Shown here: piece by piece, positions 46,714 through 56,329 of the stretch
Layout: every line of letters starts with the position of its first letter
Numbering within the stretch: position 1 is the first letter of the stretch
Assembly: GCA_025929535.1 (NCBI GenBank)
Contig: JAICLZ010000014.1
Location: forward strand, 1 to 64,000
DNA: 64,000 nt
Direction: 5' to 3'
From: Gemmatimonadaceae bacterium
GTDB taxonomy: Bacteria > Gemmatimonadota > Gemmatimonadetes > Gemmatimonadales > Gemmatimonadaceae
The notes under the pieces: model-generated
Database searches by the model: none
Told to the model about the DNA's origin: nothing
What the model saw: the letters and a program-made list of their open reading frames with translations, nothing else
Translations under genes and position numbers: made by a program

Positions 46714-49700
46714 ATGCTGCTCGATCAAAGCGTCGTCTGTCCGGTACTGATCGGCCGCGATGTCCCGCTGACCACTGTCGTGCACACGCTCGATCGCGCG
46801 CGTGATGCGTACGGTGGCACGCTGCTCGTCTCGGGCGAAGCGGGAGTCGGCAAGTCGCGTCTCGTGCGCGCGATGATCGAGAGCGCGCGCGCGGCGGGCT
46901 TCGTGACGCTCCAGGGGGCGTGCTTCGAGGCCGACCGCGCCCAGCCGTACGCGCCCATTCTCGATCTGATCCGCGTTCTTTCCACGACCGCGTCGCCGGC
47001 GCTCGCCGCGCATTACTTCGCGCCAGCGGCGGCGGAGCTCGTGACGATTTTCCCCGAGTTGCGCCAGATCTTCCCCGACGCGACGCCGCACCCCGCCTCC
47101 GACCCGGAGGAGGACCGGCGCCGGCTCTTCCACTCGCTCGCCGAGGCAGTGCACGCACTCGGCCGCTTGCAGCCGCTCTTGATCGTGATCGAAGATGTGC
47201 ATTGGAGTGACGATGCGACGCTCGATCTCGTTCTGCACCTCGCCCGATCGATTGGAACACGCGCCATCGCGCTCGCGCTTTCGTTTCGGAGCGACGAGGT
47301 CGGGGCACGTCTGGCCCGGCTCCTGGCAGACTTCGATCGGGCACGCTGCGCGCGGGAAGTCTCGCTGCGACCGCTCGACGTACCACATGTCGCGGCAATG
47401 CTGAGTGCCATCTTCGGTCCGGGGTCCGCGTTCGAGCCCACGTTCGTCGGCAAGCTGCACGCGCTCACCGAAGGCAATCCGTTTTTCGTCGAGGAGGTGC
47501 TCAAGGCACTCATCGTCGACGGCGATCTCGTCCGCGCCGACGGCTCGTGGCGTGCGCGTCCGCTCGATCACGTGCGAGTGCCGCGCACTGCCGCCGAGGC
47601 CGTGGGACGGCGGCTGGCCGGATTGAGCGAGGCGGCTCGCGAGGTACTTTCGGTGGCGGCCGTTGCTGGGCGGCGCTTCGATTTCGAGCTGATCAAGGCA
47701 CTGACGTCGTACGGGGAGACGGAACTCCTGTCGCTCATGAGAGAGCTCGTCGCCGCGCAGCTCGTCACCGAGGAATCCGCCGACCGGTTCGCGTTTCGAC
47801 ACGCGCTCACGCGTGAGGCGATTCGCACGCGCCTCTTCGCGCGTGAGCGCGTGGCGCTGCATCGGGCGATCGCCACTGCTCTCGAGCGGCAGTCGGCCGA
47901 CTCGGCGCAGGAGGCGGCCGAGGCGCTCGCGTATCACACCTTCGAAGCGAGCGATTGGGAGTCGGCGCATCGCTACGCGCGCGCTGCTGCTGCTCACGCG
48001 CTCACGCTCGGCGCCGCGCGCGAGGCGTTGCAGCAGCTCGAGCGCGCGGTGACAGCAACGCAACGGCTCGGCCGTCGTCTCGATTCGTCGCTCCTCATTG
48101 CCCGCGGCCGGGCACAGGAGACACTCGGCGCGTTCGCGAGCGCGAACGACGACTTCGTCGGCGCGCTCGAAGCGGCTCGCGCGGAAGGGGACCGACGGAC
48201 GGAGTGGGAGGCACTTCTCGCCCTCGGCATGTTGTGGGCAGCGCGAGACTACGAACGTGCCGGCCGGTACCGCCACGAGGCGCTCGCGGTGGCGCGCTCG
48301 ATCGAAGAGCCCGCGCTCGTCGCACGCAGCCTCAATCGGGTTGGCAACTGGCACATCAATCGTGAGGACCCGCTCTCGGGCATTCCGTATCACGACGAGG
48401 CGCTCGCGATGCTCGAGCGCACGGATGACCGTCGGGGTATTGCCGAGACCGTCGACCTGCTCGCGATGTCGAACCACGTCGCGGGCGCACAGGACGCAGC
48501 CGTCGAGCTCTACGAGCGGTCGGTGGCGCTCTTCACCGCACTTGGTGATCGCCGCGGTCTGGCGAACGCGTTCTCGGTGATCGTGGCGTGTGGACCGAGC
48601 CACCATGCATCGGCTGGCCCGGTGTGCGCGACCGCCCGCACCGCCGAGTTGCTTGCGAGCGAGCGGGCGGTGCACCTCACGACGGATATCGGGTGGCGCG
48701 CCGGCATGGCATTCTCGCGCTATCTCCTCGCCGACTGCCTCGCCTGGCGCGGCGACTACGAACGCGCCCTGCGCCGCGCCCGCGAGTCGCTCGCCATCGC
48801 CGAGGACATGGCGCATCTGGAATGGCAGTGCGGGGCGCGCCGCGTGCTCGGTGTGATCGCGCTCGATCTGCACGCCATGCCGGATGCGCTGGCGCACCTC
48901 GAAGCAGCATACGACAACGCGCGGCGGCTTGCGTCTGCGATCTGGATTCGCTGGACTGCCGCGCTTTTCGCGGTCGCGCTGGCCCGCGACCGCCGCCCCG
49001 AACACGCGAGCGCGGTGCTCGATGAAGTCGACCGGATCGTCCGCGGCTCAGGCGCGACGGTGGCTGAAAACGGGCGAGCCTCGCGCACGCTCGGCGAGCG
49101 GCATCTCGCGCTCGCGCGCGCGGAGATCGCGCTCGCTGCCGGCGCGCCGACCGACGCGCTGGCCTTGCTCGATGAGCGTGATGCAGCCCGCACGCCGCGG
49201 TGCGCCATGCTTCGCGCCCAGGCGCTCGCGGCGCTCGAGCGATGGGGCGAGGCTAGAGAATGGCTGGGCGTCGCGAGGTCCGAAGCGCGCATGCAGGAGG
49301 CGCGACCACTCCTCTGGCGCATCGCGGCCGCCCAGGGAGCGGTGGAGCTTGCGCAGCGCCATCGGCTCGCCGCGCGCCAGTTGTTCGATGCGGCTCGATC
49401 CGCAGCCGGCGAGCTCGTGGCGTCGCTCGATGAGCCAGCGCTCGTGGCGGAGTTCCACTCGTACGTCGACTCCGTCGCTCCGCCTTCGGCCGAGCGAACG
49501 CCCGGACAGGCGGCGAAGGCTGCGTACGGTGGACTCACCCGGCGCGAGCGTGATACGGCGGCACTGGTCGCACAGGGGAAGTCCAACCGAGCGATCGCGC
49601 GATCGCTCGGCATCGGCGAGCGCACCGTGGAGGGGTACGTTGCCGCGGCACTCTCGAAGCTGGGCTTCGCGTCGCGCTCGCAGATCGCGGTGTGGGCCGC

Positions 49701-49752
49701 GGAGCAGGGTCTCGCGGGACCGGAGCCCGGCTCGGGCCGCGCGCGGCGGTAG
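46714..49752 (+). CDS. Large ATP-binding LuxR-family transcriptional regulator (LAL/AAA type)
   Basis: A 1012-residue regulator resembling LAL-family activators. An N-terminal AAA/STAND ATPase has Walker A GEAGVGKSRL (residues 41-50) and Walker B LLIVIEDVHWSDDATLDL near residue 165. A long helical middle of TPR-like repeats follows (for example AHRYARAAAAHALTLGAARE and ALRRARESLAIAEDMAHLEW). The C-terminus is a LuxR helix-turn-helix: LTRRERDTAALVAQGKSNRA, then SLGIGERTVEGYVAAALSKLG. ATP-driven oligomerisation on an unknown ligand would control DNA binding. The ATG at 46714 is chosen; an earlier frame start adds 22 poor residues. The cupin gene downstream may be a target. Confidence 0.9.
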   Translation: MLLDQSVVCPVLIGRDVPLTTVVHTLDRARDAYGGTLLVSGEAGVGKSRLVRAMIESARAAGFVTLQGACFEADRAQPYAPILDLIRVLSTTASPALAAHYFAPAAAELVTIFPELRQIFPDATPHPASDPEEDRRRLFHSLAEAVHALGRLQPLLIVIEDVHWSDDATLDLVLHLARSIGTRAIALALSFRSDEVGARLARLLADFDRARCAREVSLRPLDVPHVAAMLSAIFGPGSAFEPTFVGKLHALTEGNPFFVEEVLKALIVDGDLVRADGSWRARPLDHVRVPRTAAEAVGRRLAGLSEAAREVLSVAAVAGRRFDFELIKALTSYGETELLSLMRELVAAQLVTEESADRFAFRHALTREAIRTRLFARERVALHRAIATALERQSADSAQEAAEALAYHTFEASDWESAHRYARAAAAHALTLGAAREALQQLERAVTATQRLGRRLDSSLLIARGRAQETLGAFASANDDFVGALEAARAEGDRRTEWEALLALGMLWAARDYERAGRYRHEALAVARSIEEPALVARSLNRVGNWHINREDPLSGIPYHDEALAMLERTDDRRGIAETVDLLAMSNHVAGAQDAAVELYERSVALFTALGDRRGLANAFSVIVACGPSHHASAGPVCATARTAELLASERAVHLTTDIGWRAGMAFSRYLLADCLAWRGDYERALRRARESLAIAEDMAHLEWQCGARRVLGVIALDLHAMPDALAHLEAAYDNARRLASAIWIRWTAALFAVALARDRRPEHASAVLDEVDRIVRGSGATVAENGRASRTLGERHLALARAEIALAAGAPTDALALLDERDAARTPRCAMLRAQALAALERWGEAREWLGVARSEARMQEARPLLWRIAAAQGAVELAQRHRLAARQLFDAARSAAGELVASLDEPALVAEFHSYVDSVAPPSAERTPGQAAKAAYGGLTRRERDTAALVAQGKSNRAIARSLGIGERTVEGYVAAALSKLGFASRSQIAVWAAEQGLAGPEPGSGRARR

Positions 49753-49895
49753 GGCAACCCGGCGTCCCCGTACCTCGCGTCAAATTCCCCGTAATTGTCA
49801 CGGCGACGAATCGCTCCTTCGGCACAATCCTGCTCTCGCGAATCCGCCGGACGCTGGAGACGGACGCTCGGGACAGCCTACACACGGAGAGAACG

Positions 49896-50369
49896 ATGAC
49901 GAGACTCACGACTATCGCGGCGCTGCTGTTCATCGGCACGTTCGCCGCTGCTACGAAGCATGTCGCCCTCGCGCAGGGTGGATCGGGGCCTGAAATCAAG
50001 TGGGAACCGGCGCCGGCCGTCTTCCCAAGTGGCGCGCAGATGGCGGTGATGCAGGGTGACCCAAGCGGCACTGGGCTATTCACCGTGCGACTACGCCTCC
50101 CGGACGGGTACAGGATCCCGCCTCACACGCACCCGACTGACGAGCACGTGACCGTCGTGAGCGGCAGCTTCGCGGTGGGGATGGGGAAAACGTTCGACGC
50201 GAGCAAGATGATGGCCCTCAGCGCCGGCGGATTCGTGACGGCGCCGGCGAACGAAGCGCACTACGCGATGTCGCGTGGAGTCACGGTGGTGCAAGTGCAT
50301 GCGATGGGACCATTCGCCATGACTTACGTGAATCCCGCCGACACGCCGAAGGCGTCGACGCAGCGCTGA
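49896..50369 (+). CDS. Secreted cupin-domain protein
   Basis: A 157-residue exported protein with signal peptide MTRLTTIAALLFIGTFAAA...ALAQ. It has one cupin domain (about residues 55-140) with the metal-binding PPHTHPTDEHVTVVSGSFAVGMG and a second strand set ending APANEAHYAMSRGVTVVQVH. The HxH...E...H pattern suggests a bound metal ion. The reaction is unknown. The ATG is preceded by GGAGAG. It follows the large LuxR regulator by 143 bases, which could control it. Confidence 0.85.
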   Translation: MTRLTTIAALLFIGTFAAATKHVALAQGGSGPEIKWEPAPAVFPSGAQMAVMQGDPSGTGLFTVRLRLPDGYRIPPHTHPTDEHVTVVSGSFAVGMGKTFDASKMMALSAGGFVTAPANEAHYAMSRGVTVVQVHAMGPFAMTYVNPADTPKASTQR

Positions 50370-50378
50370 CCGCGCTCA

Positions 50379-50405
50379 CCGGCGCGCCGACCGTTGGCGC
50401 GCCGG
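50379..50405. terminator. 10-bp hairpin between convergent cupin and PIG-L genes
   Basis: CCGGCGCGCC (50379-50388) pairs exactly with GGCGCGCCGG (50396-50405) around a seven-base loop, nine bases after the cupin stop and in the gap between two convergent genes. No T-tract follows on either strand. It probably ends both transcripts. Confidence 0.55.
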
Positions 50406-50464
50406 CCCAGTCCGCCCCGCGGACAGATTCTGTATGCGGAAGCCGACGCACGAGCGTTGAGCAG

Positions 50465-51289
50465 TCAAGGAATGCCGGCGAAGAGATCCGTCTCGCACGC
50501 GCGACCGCCGTTCACGCGGCTGAAGACGCGATAGAACGCCGCCGATCCCCACAGCGCCTCGTGCTCGTCCGGCGTCAGCTCGCAGAGCCGCCCGTACACG
50601 GCGAGCTGCGTCTCGTGGCAGCTGACCGCCCGCCATACCGTGCGCCAGTGGTCGCGCGCGTCGATGATCGCCGACACCGCCCATGCGGGCCACGCCACGG
50701 CCGTGCGCTCCTCTCCGTCGACGCGACTCGTGAGGCGCTTGAACGCCGACTGGTACACCGCCCACCGTCGCTCGTCGGTTACGAAGTAGTAGAGCTTCGA
50801 CACGAGGTGCGGCTCGACGTCGTTCGGGAACTCCGAATCGGCGGCGGCGAGAACGGCCGCGGTGGTGAGCTGACTGATCGCCACGTGATCCGGGTGACCG
50901 TAAGCGCCGAACGGATCGAAGGTGACGACCACCTCGGGGCGGACGCGCCGGAGCTGCGCGACGATCTGGCCGACGGCTTCCTGCGGGGCCGCACGATCGA
51001 GCTCGCCGTCCACGTAGCCAAGCAGCGCGACCTCGCGCAGGCCGAGCACTCGCGCCGCGGCCCGCAGTTCCGCCTCGCGCACGAGCCCCACTTCGGCGTC
51101 GCTGGGCCGATGGTCGTTGGTGAAGTAGCGTCCGCGTTCACCGCGCGTCGCCGTGAGCAGGTACGTCTCGACGCCGCGCGCCGCGTACGTCGCCAGCAGC
51201 GCACCGAGTCCGAGCGATTCATCGTCCGGATGCGCCAGCACCGCCATCAGTCGCCTCGCTCGGCTCGCGGCGCTCTCTTGTCTCGTCAC
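50465..51289 (-). CDS. PIG-L/LmbE-family deacetylase
   Basis: A 274-residue zinc-dependent deacetylase of the GlcNAc-PI de-N-acetylase superfamily (MshB, BshB, LmbE). Motifs are MAVLAHPDDESLGLG, with the catalytic His-Pro-Asp-Asp-Glu, RPEVVVTFDPFGAYGHPDHVA (HPDH) and a C-terminal helix set. It probably removes acetyl from an N-acetyl-glucosamine-like substrate. The GTG start at 51289 has GGAGGAG five bases upstream. Family is clear; the substrate cannot be read from sequence. Confidence 0.92.
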   Translation of the reverse strand: MTRQESAASRARRLMAVLAHPDDESLGLGALLATYAARGVETYLLTATRGERGRYFTNDHRPSDAEVGLVREAELRAAARVLGLREVALLGYVDGELDRAAPQEAVGQIVAQLRRVRPEVVVTFDPFGAYGHPDHVAISQLTTAAVLAAADSEFPNDVEPHLVSKLYYFVTDERRWAVYQSAFKRLTSRVDGEERTAVAWPAWAVSAIIDARDHWRTVWRAVSCHETQLAVYGRLCELTPDEHEALWGSAAFYRVFSRVNGGRACETDLFAGIP

Positions 51290-51389
51290 GATTCTCCTCC
51301 AGGAATGCGGACCTCGAGGTCGCGCACCACATGATGTCGACGCGCGAGCAATGTGACTACGTGGAGAACACGGGGAACTCCACATCCAA

Positions 51390-51426
51390 TACGGGGCCGT
51401 TGGGCACGCCCCCGTGGCGCCCCGTA
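51390..51426. repeat. 8-base inverted repeat in the PIG-L/DinB intergenic region
   Basis: TACGGGGC (51390-51397) and GCCCCGTA (51419-51426) are exact reverse complements with 21 bases between. They lie in the 385-base divergent gap (51290-51674) that otherwise shows nothing recognisable. It could be an operator or a stem. Confidence 0.4.
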
Positions 51427-51674
51427 CACGAGTTGAATTTCTGCGTACTTGCCACGGAGTCACGCCGAGCGTTCAAGCGCATCCTGCGTGCGTCATCACG
51501 GCCGTCCGCTTCGCCGGACGACTTCCAGCACCGCTATGGCGTTCGCTTCACTCGAGGAGGCACGTTTGGGCGCACCGCAGCAATCCGAACGGCCTTTTCG
51601 CCAACTGGAATCCTCGCGTCCACAGCTCCTGACAGCTCTCTCGATTCCGAACACCCTCAGACGGAGACATCAGT

Positions 51675-52220
51675 ATGTCGACCAAAGCTCAACCGGCTGC
51701 TACCGATTCGACGACGCCATTCGCCTCATCGACTGGCGCGCGTCGGCGCGCCGCAGCACTCGCGGATCGACTCGAGGGAGGCGCGCGCTCGCTCATCGCA
51801 CTCGCCGAGGAGATCACGGATGCCGAATGGCAGACGCGCATTCCCGGCGACGGCCGCAAGGTGGGTGTCGTCGTGCACCACGTCGCCAGCATGTACCCGC
51901 TCGAGATCCAGCTCGCGCAGGCGCTCGCCGGCGGGAACCCCATCGCGGGAGTGACGTGGGCCGACGTGCACGCGCTGAACGCGAAGCACGCGACCGACCA
52001 CGATCGGGTAACGCGCGCGGAAGCCATCGCGCTTTTGCGAAGCAACAGCGCAACGGCCGCTGCCGCCGTGCGCGCACTCACCGAGGAGCAGCTCGATCGC
52101 GCCGCATCGGTCTCGCTCAACTCCGACGCTCCGCTCACCTGCCAGTTCTTCATCGAGGACCACGCACTACGCCACAGCTTTCACCACCTCGCCCGCATCC
52201 GCTCGGCACTCGGCCGATAG
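51675..52220 (+). CDS. DinB-like (DinB_2) metal-binding four-helix protein
   Basis: A 181-residue soluble protein with four helices of the DinB/YfiT fold. Metal-ligand histidines are placed as in the family: VVHHVASMYPLEIQ in the second helix and DHALRHSFHHL near the C-terminus. Many members are thiol-dependent transferases or are induced under stress; the activity here is unknown. The ATG has GGAG eight bases upstream. A strong terminator follows. Confidence 0.82.
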   Translation: MSTKAQPAATDSTTPFASSTGARRRAAALADRLEGGARSLIALAEEITDAEWQTRIPGDGRKVGVVVHHVASMYPLEIQLAQALAGGNPIAGVTWADVHALNAKHATDHDRVTRAEAIALLRSNSATAAAAVRALTEEQLDRAASVSLNSDAPLTCQFFIEDHALRHSFHHLARIRSALGR

Positions 52221-52242
52221 CGGACGAGTCGTGTACCAACGA

Positions 52243-52274
52243 GGCGCATCGGCGGGAGTCGGTGCGCCTTTTTT
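52243..52274 (+). terminator. Intrinsic terminator after the DinB-like gene
   Basis: GGCGCATC (52243-52250) pairs with GGTGCGCC (52261-52268), eight pairs with one wobble and a ten-base loop, followed by six Ts (52269-52274). The T-run reaches the stop codon of the convergent GNAT gene. Confidence 0.85.
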
Positions 52275-52783
52275 CAGCCTCGGGTCGAGGTGGTGAGCTT
52301 CATCTCGCTCGTCGGAACGAAGCCGAGCGACTCGTAGAGCGGGCGTCCATCGTCCGAGGCGTGGAGCAGCACGCGTCCGATGCGGTGCTCGCGGGTGTAG
52401 TCGAGCACATGACGCATGAGCAGGGCGGCGACGCCGCGACGACGCCACTCCGGCTCGGTGTCGACATTGGCGACGAGCGCTTCGTGCCCCTGGATGATGC
52501 CGGTCGGTGTGGGCCGAGGGAGCATGGGGCGGAGCCAGAGCCCGGCACCTGCGACCACGCGCTCGGGTTCGTTGTTCGCGACCGCGAGCCACGCGACGTA
52601 TTCGCCGGTAGCGACTGACGCGTGGAAGAACGCCTCCGAGGCTTGGGCGAGCTCCGGTTCCAGGTGCAGCGGCAGCTCGGTCATGTCGCGGAACATGCTC
52701 ACGCGGTGGTGCGTGATAACGGCAATGTCGTCGAGCGTGGCAAGGCGAATGCGGACGCCGGGATCGGGGACCTGTGAGATCAT
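52274..52783 (-). CDS. GNAT-family N-acetyltransferase
   Basis: A 169-residue acetyltransferase. The GNAT core is intact: IRLATLDDIAVITHHRVSMF (first strand and helix), VANVDTEPEWRRRGVAALLM with the acetyl-CoA-binding Q/RxxGxA-type loop RRRGVAA, and LHASDDGRPLYESLGFVPTS (motif B). The substrate is unknown. It lies alone on this strand, tail-to-tail with the DinB-like gene. Confidence 0.9.
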   Translation of the reverse strand: MISQVPDPGVRIRLATLDDIAVITHHRVSMFRDMTELPLHLEPELAQASEAFFHASVATGEYVAWLAVANNEPERVVAGAGLWLRPMLPRPTPTGIIQGHEALVANVDTEPEWRRRGVAALLMRHVLDYTREHRIGRVLLHASDDGRPLYESLGFVPTSEMKLTTSTRG

Positions 52784-53120
52784 GAGCGAAAGGTCGGGTC
52801 ATGAATGCTGCGCGCACAAGCATTGGCATTGCGCCATCGAGGAGACAACACGAGGTGATCTCATGATTGCTCTGCGCGCAAACTGCGCACGGCGCGGACT
52901 GGATGACGCTCACTGCGGCCGCTCGCTCGAGTAGCTGAGATGGATCCGGTTACTCGCGTCTTGTTCCAGCAAACGCGCCGAAGAGACGGCGATGCGCGCC
53001 AAGTGAGTACCCACCGACTCCAAGCGCGTTCTCATCGCCCCCTCGCTGTCGACTCAGTGATCCCCGTAAGTTGATTGCCTGCAATCGAGTTTTCCCGAGC
53101 ACCTTCTCAAAACCAGCAGC
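52784..53120 (+). other. 337-base intergenic region with a possible small ORF
   Basis: Divergent gap between the GNAT gene and dtd. It holds one short frame, 52863-52934 (23 codons plus stop), whose ATG has AGGTGA four bases upstream. The product is Arg-rich with two Cys and has no recognised family. I see no promoter or RNA gene I can support here. Confidence 0.35.
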
Positions 53121-53558
53121 GTGCGAATCCTCCTCCAGCGCGTCTCCCGCGCCGAAGTTCGCGTCGATGGACGCGTGATCGGGAAAATCGGCATCGGCTA
53201 CTGCCTTCTCGTCGGATTCACGGAGACGGACACCGAGCCGCAGCTCGTCTGGATGGCCGACAAGATCGCGGGACTTCGCATCCTCGCCGACGCCGCCGGC
53301 AAGATGAATCTCTCGCTCACCGACGTGGGCGGCGCCGTGCTCGTCATCTCGCAATTCACGTTGTACGGCGACGCCAGCGCGGGGCGCCGCCCCAGCTTTC
53401 TCGCTGCCGCTCCCGGGCCCGTCGCCGAGCCGCTGTACGAAAAGTTCGTTGCGATGCTGCGCGACCGCGGGTGCACGGTCGAGACCGGAGTGTTCGGTGC
53501 CATGAGCGAAGTCGAGCTCGTGAACGATGGGCCCACCACGATCTGGCTCGAACGATGA
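53121..53558 (+). CDS. dtd: D-aminoacyl-tRNA deacylase
   Basis: Hydrolyses D-aminoacyl-tRNAs and mischarged glycyl-tRNA in the cytosol. The 145-residue protein shows MRILLQRVSRAEVRVDG, the core motif SQFTLYGDASAGRRPSF and VNDGPTTIWLE, which form the active site at the dimer interface. Length is typical. The start is a GTG at 53121. Its stop overlaps the maf ATG (ATGA), a coupled pair. Confidence 0.96.
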   Translation: MRILLQRVSRAEVRVDGRVIGKIGIGYCLLVGFTETDTEPQLVWMADKIAGLRILADAAGKMNLSLTDVGGAVLVISQFTLYGDASAGRRPSFLAAAPGPVAEPLYEKFVAMLRDRGCTVETGVFGAMSEVELVNDGPTTIWLER

Positions 53559-54160
53559 GTACTCCGCGCGTCATTCTCGCTTCCGCATCTCCCCGCCGGC
53601 GCGAGCTGCTCGCGCTCGTCTGCATCCCGCACCAGGTCGAGCCCGCGGACATCGACGAGTCGTATCGCGAAGGGGAGGAGGCGCCCGAGCACGCCGAGCG
53701 ACTCGCGCGCGAGAAGGCGGCCACGATCGCCGCGCGAAACCCCGATGCGATCGTCATCGCGGCAGACACCATCGTCCTGATCGAGGGGCTCGTGCTCGGC
53801 AAGCCGCGCGACGAGGTGGACGCCGAGCGCATGCTGGCGATGCTCGCCGGACAGACGCACGTGGTGCTCACCGCGGTGGCTGTCGCGCACCGCGGGAGCA
53901 TTCGGTCGGGCGTCGAATCCGTGCGCGTCACCTTCCGGCCGCTCACGCGCGCGCGGATCCGCGCGTACATCGCGACGCGCGAGCCCATGGACAAAGCCGG
54001 CTCATATGGAATTCAGGGATACGGCGCGATGCTAGTCGAGCGCATCGACGGCGACTACTTCGCCGTGATGGGGCTCGCGCTCGGGCGCATGATCGACCTG
54101 CTGGGAGAGCTCGGCGTGGCCTACGACTTCGGCCCGCTTTCAATTCGCGATTCGGCGTAG
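53555..54160 (+). CDS. maf: Maf-family nucleoside-triphosphate pyrophosphatase
   Basis: House-cleaning pyrophosphatase that hydrolyses modified or canonical (d)NTPs. The 201-residue protein has ILASASPRRRELL, the catalytic-base segment ADTIVLIEG, VLGKPRDEVDAERML and DKAGSYGIQGYGA. All are standard Maf motifs. It is translationally coupled to dtd. Its 3' end overlaps the convergent GT9 gene by 40 bases. Confidence 0.95.
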   Translation: MSTPRVILASASPRRRELLALVCIPHQVEPADIDESYREGEEAPEHAERLAREKAATIAARNPDAIVIAADTIVLIEGLVLGKPRDEVDAERMLAMLAGQTHVVLTAVAVAHRGSIRSGVESVRVTFRPLTRARIRAYIATREPMDKAGSYGIQGYGAMLVERIDGDYFAVMGLALGRMIDLLGELGVAYDFGPLSIRDSA

Positions 54161-55185
54161 CGCTCCTTCCAGATCGCCACCTTCTCGAGCACGTCCGCAA
54201 CGGTGATGGTCTGCATGCGATCCATGCGTCGATCGGTCGCGAGGCGTGCGCCGTTCCACATCTCACCGTACGCGTTCACGACCAGCTCCTGATTCGAGCG
54301 ATACGGGCCCGTGCGCAGCGGGTTGCTGAAGCCGAGCAGCGAGATGACGGGGCGGCTCAGCGCGACGGCCATGTGCAGCGGGCCCGTGTCGAGCGAGATC
54401 ACGAGCGCACTCGCATCGAGAATCGAGATGAGCCGTCGCAGCCCGCTGTTGAGTGCGGATGCGGGTTTGTGCCGTGTGCGCTCGAGGATCACGCGCTCGG
54501 TCGCCTCCTCGCGAGGCGCGCGGCCGCCCACGAGCACCGGTTGCAGCCCGAAGCGCCCGCTTAGCGCATCCGCGAGCTCGCCCCATCGCTCGGCGATCCA
54601 GTCCTTCTGCGGGCGACTCGTGCCGATGACGAGGGAGACGATCGGACGATCGAACTGCTGCGCGAAGTCGCGCTGCCACGCGCGCTCGTCGTCCCACGGA
54701 CCGATGCGCCACGCAACCGGCTCCGGCTCGATTCCGAGCGCGCTCACGAACTCGAGATATTCGTCCTGGATGTGCTGGGGCGCGTGCGGCGGAATCCGCC
54801 GGTTCGTGAACAGCCAGTTCGCATCGCGCGCGCGTGCGCGATCGTAGCCGAGCTTCAGCGGCGCGGGCGCGATCGCGGTGAGAATGCCGGCCTTGAGGTA
54901 GTCCTGCAGCGCGAGCACGACATCGAATTGCCTGCCGCGAAAGCCGTCGCGGACGTCGGTGAAGGCGCGCCAGCCGCGCGACCGGTCGAAGCGGACGATG
55001 TCGTCGACGGCCGGATGGCCTTCCACGAGCGTGGCCGGTCCGGGCTGCAGCACCCATGTGATGTGCGAGTGCGGATCGGCGCGCTTGATCGCGTTGAGCA
55101 CCGGAAGTACGTGTACGGCATCGCCGACGGCGCTGAGCATGACGACGCAGTAGCGACGACCGCCGCTGTGGGGTTGAGGCTGCAC
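54121..55185 (-). CDS. Glycosyltransferase family 9 (heptosyltransferase-like) A
   Basis: A 354-residue GT9 enzyme of the ADP-heptose:LPS heptosyltransferase type. Motifs are VVMLSAVGDAVHVLPVLNAI (N-terminal), SLVIGTSRPQKDWIAERWGE (the mid-domain KxWp region) and LVISLDTGPLHMAVALSRPV (nucleotide-sugar-binding DTGpxH). It strongly resembles the third GT9 gene at 61298-62347. The GTG at 55185 is chosen because that paralogue starts at the same distance from the SAxGDAV motif. It is read away from the rest of the cluster, and its end overlaps maf. Confidence 0.88.
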   Translation of the reverse strand: MQPQPHSGGRRYCVVMLSAVGDAVHVLPVLNAIKRADPHSHITWVLQPGPATLVEGHPAVDDIVRFDRSRGWRAFTDVRDGFRGRQFDVVLALQDYLKAGILTAIAPAPLKLGYDRARARDANWLFTNRRIPPHAPQHIQDEYLEFVSALGIEPEPVAWRIGPWDDERAWQRDFAQQFDRPIVSLVIGTSRPQKDWIAERWGELADALSGRFGLQPVLVGGRAPREEATERVILERTRHKPASALNSGLRRLISILDASALVISLDTGPLHMAVALSRPVISLLGFSNPLRTGPYRSNQELVVNAYGEMWNGARLATDRRMDRMQTITVADVLEKVAIWKERYAESRIESGPKS

Positions 55186-55244
55186 GAGCGGGAATGTAGT
55201 GACCGGCAGGCGCGGCGCGCGGTGCACCGAGCTCACCAGCAATG

Positions 55245-55250
55245 TATATT
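55245..55250 (+). promoter_or_regulatory. TATATT box in the divergent GT9 gap
   Basis: TATATT matches a -10 element at five of six positions, 23 bases before the ATG at 55274, in the 88-base gap between two divergent GT9 genes. No convincing -35 box accompanies it. Confidence 0.28.
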
Positions 55251-55273
55251 TCCGGCCGTCACCGGCAACGTGA

Positions 55274-56329
55274 ATGCCTCCACGCATCCAACGCATCCTC
55301 CTCATTCAACTGCGCAGGCTGGGCGACGTCGTCCTTTCCACGGCGCTGCTCGATGATCTCCATCGCGCGCTGCCCGAGGCGCAGATCGACATGCTCGTGG
55401 GCAGGCACGCAGCGCCGCTCGTGGCGGGTCACCCGCTGATCAGAACCCGGATCGTGCTGGAGGATCGAGGCACCCTCGGCACGGCAAAGCTCGTTCGCGC
55501 GTCGGGCTACGATGCGGTTTTCGACATTCAAGGGAGTATGCGCACCGCGATGATCACACGTGCCTCGGGCGCACCGCTGCGGGTTGGCTGGAAGGTTCGC
55601 GGGGCGCCGCTCGCGTACACGCACGCGCTCGCGCGGGGCGGCGCGCCGGAATACGTGGTGCGAAGACGCCGCCGCCTGCTCGAGCTCGCGGGTATTCCGG
55701 TGAGCGATTCGCTTCCGCGCATCACCCTCGCACCACACGAGCGGCTGCAGGGCGAGGCCGATCTCCGTTCCGCCGGCGCTCCGCCAGCGGGGCGTCGCGT
55801 CGCAATCGCGCTCGTCACGAGCAGCCCCGCGCGCGACTGGCCGATCGAGCGGTTCGCCACCCTCGCCAACGCGCTGCTCGATCGCGGCGTCACGCCGATC
55901 GTGCTCGCCGCGGGTACGCCCGCTTCGGTCGCCGGAAAGTTGCGCGCGCTGTGCCCACGCGCGATTCTCGTTCCGGCGCTCGACCACGATCGCGATCGCG
56001 AGATGCGCCGTTTCCTCAGCGTGCTCGCCTCGTGCGACGTGCTCCTCTCCGGCGACACGGGGCCGGCGCACATGGCCGACGCGCTCGACGTTCCCCGCGT
56101 GACGCTCTACGGTCCGACCACGCCCGACAACTACGCGCCGGGGCTCGCGACCGCCGTCGCCCTTCGCACGCCGGGACCCGCGGTGCGCATTCGCGACGAG
56201 AATCGCCTTCATCGCGAGGGACACGACTTCTTCTCCGGAGTGACGGTGGACATGGTGCTGAATGCGATTCTCACGCTGCTCGACAGCGCGCCGTCGCGAG
56301 ACACGGCCGGCCGTGCACATGCCGTCTGA
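55274..56329 (+). CDS. Glycosyltransferase family 9 (heptosyltransferase-like) B
   Basis: A 351-residue GT9 enzyme, more distant from the other two here. It starts [23 protein letters not shown] (GDxxxxxP-type phosphate region), then [20 protein letters not shown] and [20 protein letters not shown], followed by [12 protein letters not shown]. This layout is that of ADP-heptose:LPS heptosyltransferases (RfaF/WaaQ group). It leads a rightward operon with a split DUF4254 gene and four GT4 genes. Sugar donor and acceptor are not certain. Confidence 0.88.
   Translation: MPPRIQRILLIQLRRLGDVVLSTALLDDLHRALPEAQIDMLVGRHAAPLVAGHPLIRTRIVLEDRGTLGTAKLVRASGYDAVFDIQGSMRTAMITRASGAPLRVGWKVRGAPLAYTHALARGGAPEYVVRRRRRLLELAGIPVSDSLPRITLAPHERLQGEADLRSAGAPPAGRRVAIALVTSSPARDWPIERFATLANALLDRGVTPIVLAAGTPASVAGKLRALCPRAILVPALDHDRDREMRRFLSVLASCDVLLSGDTGPAHMADALDVPRVTLYGPTTPDNYAPGLATAVALRTPGPAVRIRDENRLHREGHDFFSGVTVDMVLNAILTLLDSAPSRDTAGRAHAV

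Noticed and set aside
46684-49005. Long open frame (over 770 codons) antisense to the LuxR regulator
   Set aside because: Composition is Arg/His-rich shadow sequence; the forward frame has Walker A, Walker B and LuxR HTH motifs.
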